Shown here: piece by piece, positions 37,990 through 45,125 of the stretch
How positions within the stretch are numbered: the stretch's first letter is position 1
Layout: each line of letters opens with the position of its first letter
From: Roseibium limicola
GTDB lineage: Bacteria; Pseudomonadota; Alphaproteobacteria; Rhizobiales; Stappiaceae
DNA length: 64,000 bases
Assembly (NCBI RefSeq): GCF_017313085.1
Contig: NZ_JAFLNF010000004.1
Span: 372,001-436,000, forward strand
Reading direction: 5' to 3'
Notes under the pieces: model-generated
What the model saw: only the letters and a program-made list of their open reading frames with translations
Told to the model about the DNA's origin: nothing
Database searches by the model: none
Translations under genes and position numbers: made by a program

Positions 37990-38796
37990 ATGTCTGACCT
38001 GATCCCGCAATCCGAGCTGCAAAGCCAGTCCCCTCTGCGCCGTCTGCTGGTGCCGGCGGCCGTGGCTGCCTTGGCACTCGGCGTCCTTCTCAATCTCGGC
38101 CTCTGGCAACTCGACCGGCTCGCCTGGAAAACAGCTCTGATTGCCAAGGTGGAAACGGATCTTGCCGCCGCGCCTGTGCCGGCCCCTGGCCCCGATGCCT
38201 GGCCGACCCTGGATCCATTCGAGATTGACTATCGCCACGTGTCGGTGACCGGTCACTTCCTCGCTGGGAATGCCTATTATTTTACATCACTCGGAGAAGA
38301 CGCCAAGGGTCGGTTTCAAGGGCCGGGCTACATGGTCTATAGCCCGTTCCGCACCAGTGGTGGCTGGACGCTGATGATCAACCGAGGGTTCCTGCCACAG
38401 GAAATCTGGCGCATCGAGCGCGAGATGTTCGTCGAGGAGCCTAATCCGGAAACCCAGATCACGATCACCGGCTTGTTGCGTCTGTCGGAGCAGCCAAATT
38501 GGACGACGCCAGCTGCTGACACTGACAACATGGTCTGGTTTGCTCGCGACACCATCCACATGTCAAAGACGCTGAAGGTACCGAGCCAGAAACGTGCGCC
38601 GTTCAGCGTCGATCTGGACGGCGCATTCTCCGGCCTGAACGGCTTGCCCCAGGCAGGCGAAACCGTTGTTCGCTTCAAGAACGACCACCTCGGCTATGCC
38701 CTGACATGGTTCGGTCTGGCGGCAACTTTAGTTGGGGTTTTCTTCACCTACGCCCTGACGGTGTTCCGCCAAACCAGTCCCGACGACGACGCCTGA
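37990..38796 (+). CDS. SURF1 family cytochrome oxidase assembly protein
   Basis: A 268-residue protein with a membrane helix at each end (VPAAVAALALGVLLNLGLWQLDR and YALTWFGLAATLVGVFFTYAL) and a periplasmic domain between them. SURF1 landmarks are GxWQLxRxxWK, YRHVSVTGHF, PGYMVYSPFRTSGGWTLMINRGFLP and the C-terminal NDHLGYALTWFGLA. It delivers or retains heme A during maturation of subunit I. The start at 37990 was chosen because the frame's upstream extension lacks homology. It closes the oxidase locus. Confidence 0.94.
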   Translation: MSDLIPQSELQSQSPLRRLLVPAAVAALALGVLLNLGLWQLDRLAWKTALIAKVETDLAAAPVPAPGPDAWPTLDPFEIDYRHVSVTGHFLAGNAYYFTSLGEDAKGRFQGPGYMVYSPFRTSGGWTLMINRGFLPQEIWRIEREMFVEEPNPETQITITGLLRLSEQPNWTTPAADTDNMVWFARDTIHMSKTLKVPSQKRAPFSVDLDGAFSGLNGLPQAGETVVRFKNDHLGYALTWFGLAATLVGVFFTYALTVFRQTSPDDDA

Positions 38797-38881
38797 CCTG
38801 ACGTCTCCCCTGTCTTTTGGCAACCCGACGAGCGCGGCGACAGCTCCCGGCTCAAGTCCGGAACAGCGCCTTTTGCGTCTC

Positions 38882-39000
38882 CGTCACGCCATGACTTAAT
38901 CATGGCATCCATGCCTTTCCTTCGCGTCCCGGTGCGGGCTGAGTATGTAGGGCTGTATCGGCATGGATCCTCGGATTAAGTCCGAGGATGAGGCAGGTGG
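38882..39000. repeat. Palindromic intergenic repeat, family A copy 3
   Basis: Starts CGTCACGCCATGACTTAATC. It has both hairpins: CGCCATG/CATGGC and ATCCTCGGA-TTAAG-TCCGAGGAT. Slight divergence is compensated across the second stem (GGA paired with TCC), so pairing is kept. Confidence 0.85.
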
Positions 39001-39002
39001 GG

Positions 39003-39059
39003 AGGTGAGGTGAGGCGAGGTGAGGTGAGGTGAGGTGAGGAGAGGAGAGGTGAGGGAGG
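39003..39059. repeat. TGAGG pentanucleotide tandem repeat
   Basis: About eleven units of AGGTG/TGAGG with a few variants (GCGAGG, GAGAGG) form a purine-rich, strand-asymmetric tract directly after repeat copy 3. It is a candidate variable-number tract. It is not in a coding frame or an obvious promoter. Confidence 0.85.
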
Positions 39060-39073
39060 GACGTCACGCATCG

Positions 39074-39114
39074 CAAAAAACAAACAAAAAAGGCGCAGAA
39101 AAATCCGCGCCTTT
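39074..39114 (-). terminator. Terminator of the peroxiredoxin gene
   Basis: AAAGGCGC (39089-39096) pairs with GCGCCTTT (39107-39114). On the minus strand the stem is followed by a long T-rich run (complement of 39074-39091). Confidence 0.85.
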
Positions 39115-39142
39115 GTCCTGTCTTTGCTCAAGCTTGAAGAAC

Positions 39143-39622
39143 TCAGAGGGCTTCCAGGATGGAGGCCGCGCCGGTGGACTTCAGGTCGCCGGGTGCATCT
39201 TCGACGCTGAGGAAGGTGATTTCGCCGTCCTTGGCGATCAGCGCGAAACGCTGGGAGCGGGTGGCACCGAAGATCGGAGCGTCGAGACCAAGGCCAATAG
39301 CCTTGATGAAATCGGCGGAGGGATCAGAGAGGAACGTCAGGGCGTCGGCCTTGGTGGATTTCGACCATGCGTCCATGACGAAGAGATCGTTGGCTGCCAG
39401 CACCGCGATGGTGTCGACGCCCTTCGCCTTGATCGTGTCTGCATGCTCAACGAAGCCCGGCAGATGGTTCATGTGGCATGTCGGGGTGAAAGCACCTGGC
39501 ACACCAAACAGAACAACGGTCTTGCCTTCGAAAAGCTCTTTGGTTGTCAGTTCGGCCGGGCCGTCTGCGGTCTTGATCTTGAAGGTTGCCTCGGGAAGCG
39601 TGTCGCCGACCTTGATGCTCAT
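39143..39622 (-). CDS. Peroxiredoxin, Prx5-like (redoxin family)
   Basis: A 159-residue thiol peroxidase. The peroxidatic motif is PGAFTPTCHMNHLPGF, with the active Cys in PTC and the Thr two residues before it, typical of the Prx5/AHP1 group. The N-terminus MSIKVGDTLPEATFKI and the later FVMDAWSKSTKA and FLSDPSADFIKAIG match the family. Reduction is likely by glutathione/glutaredoxin or thioredoxin. The start at 39622 was chosen because the open upstream frame is not conserved. Confidence 0.94.
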   Translation of the reverse strand: MSIKVGDTLPEATFKIKTADGPAELTTKELFEGKTVVLFGVPGAFTPTCHMNHLPGFVEHADTIKAKGVDTIAVLAANDLFVMDAWSKSTKADALTFLSDPSADFIKAIGLGLDAPIFGATRSQRFALIAKDGEITFLSVEDAPGDLKSTGAASILEAL

Positions 39623-39796
39623 GATGTCTGTCTCCTGATTGTCCCGCGATATGCGGAGTGAGGACGTCTCCCTCAAAGCCAATAAGCGTTTCGGCGCGCC
39701 GCGTCGAGGGGGGGATGAAAACGATCTGTCCACGCCGCATAAGTGCCGGTCTGTGGCACTCACATTTGCTTTGGGCGGGGTGACGGACAAATCCAG

Positions 39797-40747
39797 TCAT
39801 TTCAGGGGGGCAAGCTGGTCGGGTGACAGCGGGTGTTCGCTGACCCAGGCCTGTTCGCCGCGCTGGACCACAAGGCTCAGCTGGCTGCCGCCGTCCGCCT
39901 GGCGTTTCAGGCCTTTGGTCGAAAGCTGCCAGACCGTTTTGCCATTTTTACGGGAGATCAGCGTCGGCAGGCCGTTGTAGGAGCCTTCCGGACCGACCGC
40001 AAACAGCTCTGTCGCAGCGGTCTTGTCGGGACTGAGCGTGCTGTCGGCAACGATCTGCAGCCGATCTGTCTTGTCACTGGTCTGCGCCACGACGATGGAC
40101 AGTTGCGGCGCGGCCGGAGAGGTCTTTTGGGGCACGCGCTGCAAATCACGCTCGATCAGCAGGTTGCTCACCCTGTCCGGGGTATCTTGCGCTGACAGGT
40201 CAAGCGTCAGCCCTGCGTCGCGCGGCACGCAGATTTCCTTGCAGACCCCGAAGAACAGGCTTGCCTGCAGCCGCAAGGGCGCTGTCGGGTCCTGCGCGGT
40301 GATGCGAAGCGGCAGCACGACCTCTCCGTGGTAGACGGCGGTGGTCGAATAGCCGTCATTGTAGCGTTCCGGTACCGGATAAAGCACCTCCACCGACTTC
40401 AGGTTGGTCGACCCGGAAAAGTCGATCTGCGGCGCAATGCCCGCCTCGCCGGGGGAGCGCCAATAGGTGTGCCAGCCCGGCTCCAGCGAGAACTCCAGCC
40501 CCGCCAGATAAGCCGCGCCAGGCTTGTCAGGGCTGTCAGCCTGAGCAGGGCCGCTGGAAATCAGCCGCACGCCGCCGCCCTGTCCGTCGTGCCAGTCACT
40601 GGAGGCCGCTCTGGCTGATCTGGCCGCTGGGGACAGGGCCAGCTCTGTCAGCAGGGCGCAGATGGCGATGGCCCGCACACATCGGGCGCGGCGGCTCAGC
40701 GGAGCAAGCGCTGAAGTTGGGTGCTGGAAGCTTTGAAAAGTCATCAT
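39797..40747 (-). CDS. Exported DsbD alpha-domain-like protein
   Basis: A 316-residue protein with an N-terminal signal (hydrophobic AIAICALLTELALSPAARSARA). A DsbD N-terminal-like immunoglobulin domain follows, with LEPGWHTYWRSPGEAGIAP and FFGVCKEICVPRDAGL. The CxxxC pair corresponds to the alpha-domain Cys pair of DsbD. The transmembrane and thioredoxin domains of full DsbD are absent, so it is a free-standing periplasmic alpha-like domain. It would shuttle electrons from an inner-membrane partner (CcdA/ScsB-like) that is not in the window. It is divergent from yqgE and adjacent to the peroxiredoxin gene. Confidence 0.85.
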   Translation of the reverse strand: MMTFQSFQHPTSALAPLSRRARCVRAIAICALLTELALSPAARSARAASSDWHDGQGGGVRLISSGPAQADSPDKPGAAYLAGLEFSLEPGWHTYWRSPGEAGIAPQIDFSGSTNLKSVEVLYPVPERYNDGYSTTAVYHGEVVLPLRITAQDPTAPLRLQASLFFGVCKEICVPRDAGLTLDLSAQDTPDRVSNLLIERDLQRVPQKTSPAAPQLSIVVAQTSDKTDRLQIVADSTLSPDKTAATELFAVGPEGSYNGLPTLISRKNGKTVWQLSTKGLKRQADGGSQLSLVVQRGEQAWVSEHPLSPDQLAPLK

Positions 40748-41008
40748 GGCAATGAGTGCTAGCGCGAAACAGGCCTCGGGTCATCTGCTGTTCAGCTCGC
40801 GGCGGTCTCATATCTGCGTGATTTCGAGCAGGAACCGGTGTTGTTCCGTGCCTCTGGAGACGTGCATAGGCTCAAAACAACTCCCAGCCGTTAACAATCG
40901 GCGAAAGTCGCGCTAATCTGCCTGATGACGCGAAGGGCTGAGCGGCGAACCGTGGTAAACGCCCCAGTTTCAGCGCCTATCTGCTTGTTAGTTCGGGATA
41001 CTTGTTGA

Positions 41009-41590
41009 ATGACCGATTCGCTCGAAGGACAGTTTTTGATCGCCATGCCCAATATGGAGGATGGCCGGTTCGAGCATTCCGTAATTTACATTTGTTCCCA
41101 CACGGAGCAGGGCGCCATGGGATTGGTCATCAACCAGGTGGCCCGTCACCTCAGCCTGGAAGGCTTGCTGATTCAGCTCAACATCCTGCAGGACGAGCAG
41201 GGTATTCATCTGCCCCACAGCCTGCGCGAGATGAACGTCCACAAGGGGGGGCCGGTGGAAGTGGAGCGTGGCTTTGTGCTGCATTCCGATGATTACGTGC
41301 TCGACCGTTCGACCCTGCCGATCCGCGACGGCATCTGCCTGACAGCGACCCTGGAGATCCTGAAGGCCATGGCCGACGGCACCGGACCGGAGCAGGCGAT
41401 GCTGGCACTCGGCTACTCGGGCTGGGCACCGGGGCAACTGGAAAGCGAGATCCAGGCCAACGGCTGGCTGACAGGTGCTGCCAGTCGCGATCTGGTTTTC
41501 GACCCCGCCTTCGACAACAAGTGGCAGCGGGCCTTGCAGTCCATAGGCATTGATCCTGCAATGCTCTTCGGCGATGCCGGCCATGCGTGA
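41009..41590 (+). CDS. YqgE/AlgH family protein
   Basis: A 193-residue protein of the DUF179 (YqgE/AlgH) family: GQFLIAMPNMEDGRFEHSVIYICSHTEQGAMGLVINQ at the N-terminus, VHKGGPVEVERGFVLHS in the middle and GYSGWAPGQLESEI near the C-terminus. The fold is known but the biochemical function is not; AlgH affects alginate regulation in Pseudomonas. It has no signal or membrane segment. It is divergent from the DsbD-like gene, with 261 bp between them. Confidence 0.93.
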   Translation: MTDSLEGQFLIAMPNMEDGRFEHSVIYICSHTEQGAMGLVINQVARHLSLEGLLIQLNILQDEQGIHLPHSLREMNVHKGGPVEVERGFVLHSDDYVLDRSTLPIRDGICLTATLEILKAMADGTGPEQAMLALGYSGWAPGQLESEIQANGWLTGAASRDLVFDPAFDNKWQRALQSIGIDPAMLFGDAGHA

Positions 41591-41742
41591 TGCAGGCTTG
41601 TGCGCCAGTGGCTTAGGGTAAAAAAACACGGTAAAATTCTGTCGTAGGCCACGGAACTGTGGTAATCCCGGCTAACCAGCAACGCCAGCGCTCGACTGGC
41701 GTCGAGAATAAACAGGAAACGCGAAAGCGGAGGCAGCGGTCA

Positions 41743-43149
41743 GTGAAGTATTATAGTACGCGTGGGGAGGCTCCGGTACTCGGTTTTTGCGATGTGCTTC
41801 TGCAGGGTCTTGCACGTGATGGCGGTCTCTATCTGCCAGAGACCTGGCCGCAGTTGTCTCCTGAAACCATCGCCTCCTTTGCTGGCAAGTCCTATGAGGA
41901 CGTAGCCTTCGCAGTGATCCAGCCTTTCGTCGATGGCGAGATTGCCGATGATGATCTGATGGCGATGATCACGGACGCCTATTCGGGCTTCCGCCATCAG
42001 GCGGTGACACCGCTGGTGCAGATCGCACCGAACCAGTTCGTTCTGGAGCTCTTCCACGGTCCGACCCTGGCCTTCAAGGACGTGGCGATGCAGTTGCTCG
42101 GCCGTTTGATGGACCATGTACTGGAAAAGCGGAACATGCGCGCCACCATCGTTGGCGCCACATCCGGCGACACCGGCGGCGCAGCCATCGAGGCCTTCCG
42201 CGGTTCCACCCGCACGGATGTCTTCATTCTCTTCCCCGAAGGACGTGTCTCTCCGGTTCAGCGCCGGCAGATGACCACGCCGACGGAAGACAATGTTCAC
42301 GCCCTCGCCCTGAGCGGCAACTTTGATGATTGCCAGTCCATCGTGAAGGGCATGTTCAACAACTTTGCCTTCCGCGACCGGGTCGGCCTGTCCGGGGTCA
42401 ACTCGATCAACTGGGCCCGCATTCTGGCGCAGATCGTCTATTACTTCGTCGCAGGTGCCGCCCTTGGCAGCCCGCAGCGCAAGGTCAGCTTCACCGTGCC
42501 GACCGGTAATTTCGGTGATATTTTTGCAGGCTTCGCCGCCAAGAAGATGGGCCTGCCGATCGACAAGCTGGTGGTTGCGACCAACATCAACGACATTCTG
42601 GCACGCACCATGGACACAGGACGCTATGAGATGCGCGGTGTCACCGCCACGACGGCGCCCTCTATGGACATCCAGATCTCATCCAATTTTGAGCGGCTTC
42701 TGTCGGAAGCCACGGGCCGCGATGCGGACGCGGTGCGCCGGATGATGAACCAGCTCGGCCAGTCGGGCAGCTTCACCATTGAGGAGCCGGCTCTCGGTGC
42801 CATCCGCTCCAGCTTTTCAGCTGGGCGCTGCACCGAGGAAGAAACAGCCTCGATCATCGAAGACACATTGAAGACCAGCAGCTATCTGCTTGATCCGCAT
42901 ACGGCTATTGCCGTTCATGTAGCCAAGGCTCATGATGACGGATCGACGCCGATGGTGGTGCTGGGAACAGCCCATCCGGCCAAATTCCCGGATGCAGTTG
43001 AAGCGGCTTGCGGCGAACGGCCGGAATTGCCGCCGGAATTGCAGCCGATGATGAGCGCCGATGAGCGTCAGACAATTCTCTCTGCTGAACAGTCGGCAGT
43101 TGAGAACCACATTGAGGACCACGCGAGAGCGGTCCGCAGCGGGGTGTAA
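41743..43149 (+). CDS. thrC: Threonine synthase ThrC
   Basis: A PLP enzyme of 468 residues converting O-phosphohomoserine to threonine. The PLP lysine lies in HGPTLAFKDVAMQ (about residue 112). ATSGDTGGAAIEAF binds the phosphate, and FTVPTGNFGDIFAG follows. The length and the N-terminus KYYSTRGEAPVLGFCDVLLQGLARDGGLY match the class I (fungal/E. coli-like) type. The start is a GTG at 41743 with GGAGG nine bases upstream; the frame is open to 41659 but not conserved there. It lies two bases before the M16 peptidase gene. The substrate-producing kinase thrB is at 50.2 kb. Confidence 0.97.
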   Translation: MKYYSTRGEAPVLGFCDVLLQGLARDGGLYLPETWPQLSPETIASFAGKSYEDVAFAVIQPFVDGEIADDDLMAMITDAYSGFRHQAVTPLVQIAPNQFVLELFHGPTLAFKDVAMQLLGRLMDHVLEKRNMRATIVGATSGDTGGAAIEAFRGSTRTDVFILFPEGRVSPVQRRQMTTPTEDNVHALALSGNFDDCQSIVKGMFNNFAFRDRVGLSGVNSINWARILAQIVYYFVAGAALGSPQRKVSFTVPTGNFGDIFAGFAAKKMGLPIDKLVVATNINDILARTMDTGRYEMRGVTATTAPSMDIQISSNFERLLSEATGRDADAVRRMMNQLGQSGSFTIEEPALGAIRSSFSAGRCTEEETASIIEDTLKTSSYLLDPHTAIAVHVAKAHDDGSTPMVVLGTAHPAKFPDAVEAACGERPELPPELQPMMSADERQTILSAEQSAVENHIEDHARAVRSGV

Positions 43150-43151
43150 AT

Positions 43152-44441
43152 ATGCAGGTTCGCACGACCAAGCTTTCAAACGGCATGACGGTTGTGACCG
43201 ACCGAATGCCGTCCCTGAAGACGGCAGCGCTCGGGGTCTGGGTGCGGACCGGGTCGCGCACGGAAACACTTGATCAAAACGGCATCACGCATTTGCTGGA
43301 GCATATGGCCTTCAAGGGAACCTTGAGCCGGACGGCCCGCCAGATCGCCGAAGAGATCGAGGCCGTGGGAGGTGAGTTGAATGCCTCCACCAGCATCGAA
43401 CACACCAACTTCTATGCCCGCGTTCTGGCGGAAGACGTGCCTCTGGCCGTCGACCTGCTGGCGGATATCCTGCAGAACTCCATTTGCGATCAGGAAGAGC
43501 TGGTTCGCGAAAAGCAGGTGATCCTGCAGGAGATCGGGGCCGCCCACGACAGCCCGGAAGACCGGGCCTTCGATCTGTTTCAGGAGGCCGCTTGGCCGGA
43601 CCAGCCGCTGGGTCGTCCAATCCTCGGTACGCCGGAAACGGTGATCGGCTTTTCCGGCGATGCGCTGAAAAGCTACATGAGTGAACGCTACCGCGGTCCG
43701 GACATGGTGCTGGCAGCCGCAGGCGCTGTCGACCACGAAGCACTGGTCGCGATGGCGGAAGAGAAATTCGGCAAGATCAATCCGGAGCCGGCCTCCTCTG
43801 AAAGCACTGCAAACTACAAGGGGGGCGAGCAGCGTCTGACGAAGGATCTGATGGAGGCGCAGATCCTCATCGGCTTCGAGGGACGGCCCTACCGCTCCAA
43901 GGATTATTACGCCATTCAGATCCTGGCCTCTGTGCTCGGCGGCGGCATGTCGTCCCGGCTGTTTCAGGAAATCCGTGAAAAGCTCGGTCTGTGCTATGCC
44001 ATCTACACCTTCCACTGGGCGTTTTCCGACACCGGCCTTTTTGGTCTGCATGCTGCGACCAGCGAGAATGAGATCGCAGCCCTGATGCCGGTTATCCTCA
44101 AGGAACTGCGCCAGGCGGGCGAGAGCATCACCGAGGAAGAAGTGGCTCGTTCACGCGCGCAGATCCGCGCCGGTTTGATGATGGCGCTGGAAAGCCCGGC
44201 GGCACGTGCCGGACAGCTGGCCCGCCAGATTCTGGTGCATGGCCGCATCCTCACGCTTGAGGAAGTCTCCGACAAGATCGAGGCGGTGACTGCTGAAGAC
44301 ATCCGTCGCGTCGCCAACGAGACCTTCCTTGGCAGCACGCCCACCCTGTGTGCCGTTGGGCCTGTGGCTTCGCTGATGAGTGCTGAGGAAATTGGAGCAG
44401 AGTTGGCGGAACCTGCTTCGCTTCAGGCCGCAAGCATGTAA
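43152..44441 (+). CDS. M16-family zinc peptidase (processing-peptidase-like)
   Basis: A 429-residue protein with the inverted zinc motif HLLEH at residues 47-51 and the downstream Glu region ELVREKQVILQEI, as in pitrilysin/MPP-beta. The second half includes the MPP-like glycine loop QILASVLGGGMSSRLFQEIREKLGLCYAIY. It resembles the alphaproteobacterial ancestor-like mitochondrial processing peptidase. It is probably a soluble oligopeptidase. The gene begins two bases after thrC, an arrangement common in Hyphomicrobiales. Confidence 0.95.
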   Translation: MQVRTTKLSNGMTVVTDRMPSLKTAALGVWVRTGSRTETLDQNGITHLLEHMAFKGTLSRTARQIAEEIEAVGGELNASTSIEHTNFYARVLAEDVPLAVDLLADILQNSICDQEELVREKQVILQEIGAAHDSPEDRAFDLFQEAAWPDQPLGRPILGTPETVIGFSGDALKSYMSERYRGPDMVLAAAGAVDHEALVAMAEEKFGKINPEPASSESTANYKGGEQRLTKDLMEAQILIGFEGRPYRSKDYYAIQILASVLGGGMSSRLFQEIREKLGLCYAIYTFHWAFSDTGLFGLHAATSENEIAALMPVILKELRQAGESITEEEVARSRAQIRAGLMMALESPAARAGQLARQILVHGRILTLEEVSDKIEAVTAEDIRRVANETFLGSTPTLCAVGPVASLMSAEEIGAELAEPASLQAASM

Positions 44442-44456
44442 TTCGGGACCGGGGCA

Positions 44457-45095
44457 ATGGTGTTTCTGCGCTCGTCACAGGCACTGGACAGAGAGCCCCG
44501 CATAGGGTCGAAAAGCCACTACCTGCGTCCGCCCGTCATGGGCGACTTTCCGATTTGGTGCAAACTGCGCGAGGAAAGTCGGGAGTTTCTGCGTCCGTGG
44601 GAGCCGATCTGGCCCGCAGACGATCTGACCCGCGCTGCCTTTCGCCGCCGTCTGCGTCGCTACGACCAGGAGTGGCGGGACGGGCGCACGCTGCCGCTCT
44701 TTGTCTTTTCAGCCCAGACCGACCAGTTGCTGGGGGGCGTCACCGTGTCGAACATCCGCCGGGGGGTCAGTCAGGCTGCGACCATCGGTTACTGGATGGG
44801 CGCCAGCCATGCGGGCCGTGGCCACATGAGTGCCGCCATGCGCCTTCTTCTGCCATATTGTTTCGACACATTGCGCCTTCACCGGGTTGAGGCAGCCTGC
44901 CTGCCCAGCAACGGCACATCCATTCACCTGCTGCGCAAGGCCGGCTTCCAAAAGGAAGGCTATGCGCGCAACTATCTGTTGATCAACGGGGCGTGGCAGG
45001 ATCATATCTTGTTCGCTTGCCTGCAGGATGATCACCTGAAGACGATCTGGGAAAGCTCCCACTCTGTCGGGGGCAAGTTGAAAGACATCTTGTGA
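44457..45095 (+). CDS. GNAT-family N-acetyltransferase (RimJ/RimL-like)
   Basis: A 212-residue acetyltransferase. After a short N-terminal extension, YLRPPVMGDFPIWCKLREESREFLRPWEP and the acetyl-CoA-binding region (GYWMGASHAGRGHMSAAM, then LHRVEAACLPSNGTSIHLLRKAGFQKEGYAR) follow the RimJ/RimL pattern. It may acetylate a ribosomal or other protein N-terminus; the target is not identifiable. It is 15 bp after the M16 gene, third in the thrC operon. The start ATG has GGGACC six bases upstream. Confidence 0.92.
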   Translation: MVFLRSSQALDREPRIGSKSHYLRPPVMGDFPIWCKLREESREFLRPWEPIWPADDLTRAAFRRRLRRYDQEWRDGRTLPLFVFSAQTDQLLGGVTVSNIRRGVSQAATIGYWMGASHAGRGHMSAAMRLLLPYCFDTLRLHRVEAACLPSNGTSIHLLRKAGFQKEGYARNYLLINGAWQDHILFACLQDDHLKTIWESSHSVGGKLKDIL

Positions 45096-45125
45096 CATGT
45101 GTACCAAACCGCTAGTTCTTCGCTC

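Larger units (their letters stand above)
38797..39142. other. Intergenic region with repeats between SURF1 and the peroxiredoxin gene
   Basis: 346 bp between convergent genes. It contains a family A palindromic repeat (38882-39000), a run of TGAGG pentamers (39003-39059) and the terminator of the peroxiredoxin gene (39074-39114). No gene is seen. Confidence 0.85.

Noticed and set aside
41591..41742. A Thr-type attenuator before thrC
   Set aside because: No short ORF rich in Thr or Ile codons and no terminator hairpin. Only a small CGCCAG/CTGGCG hairpin is present.
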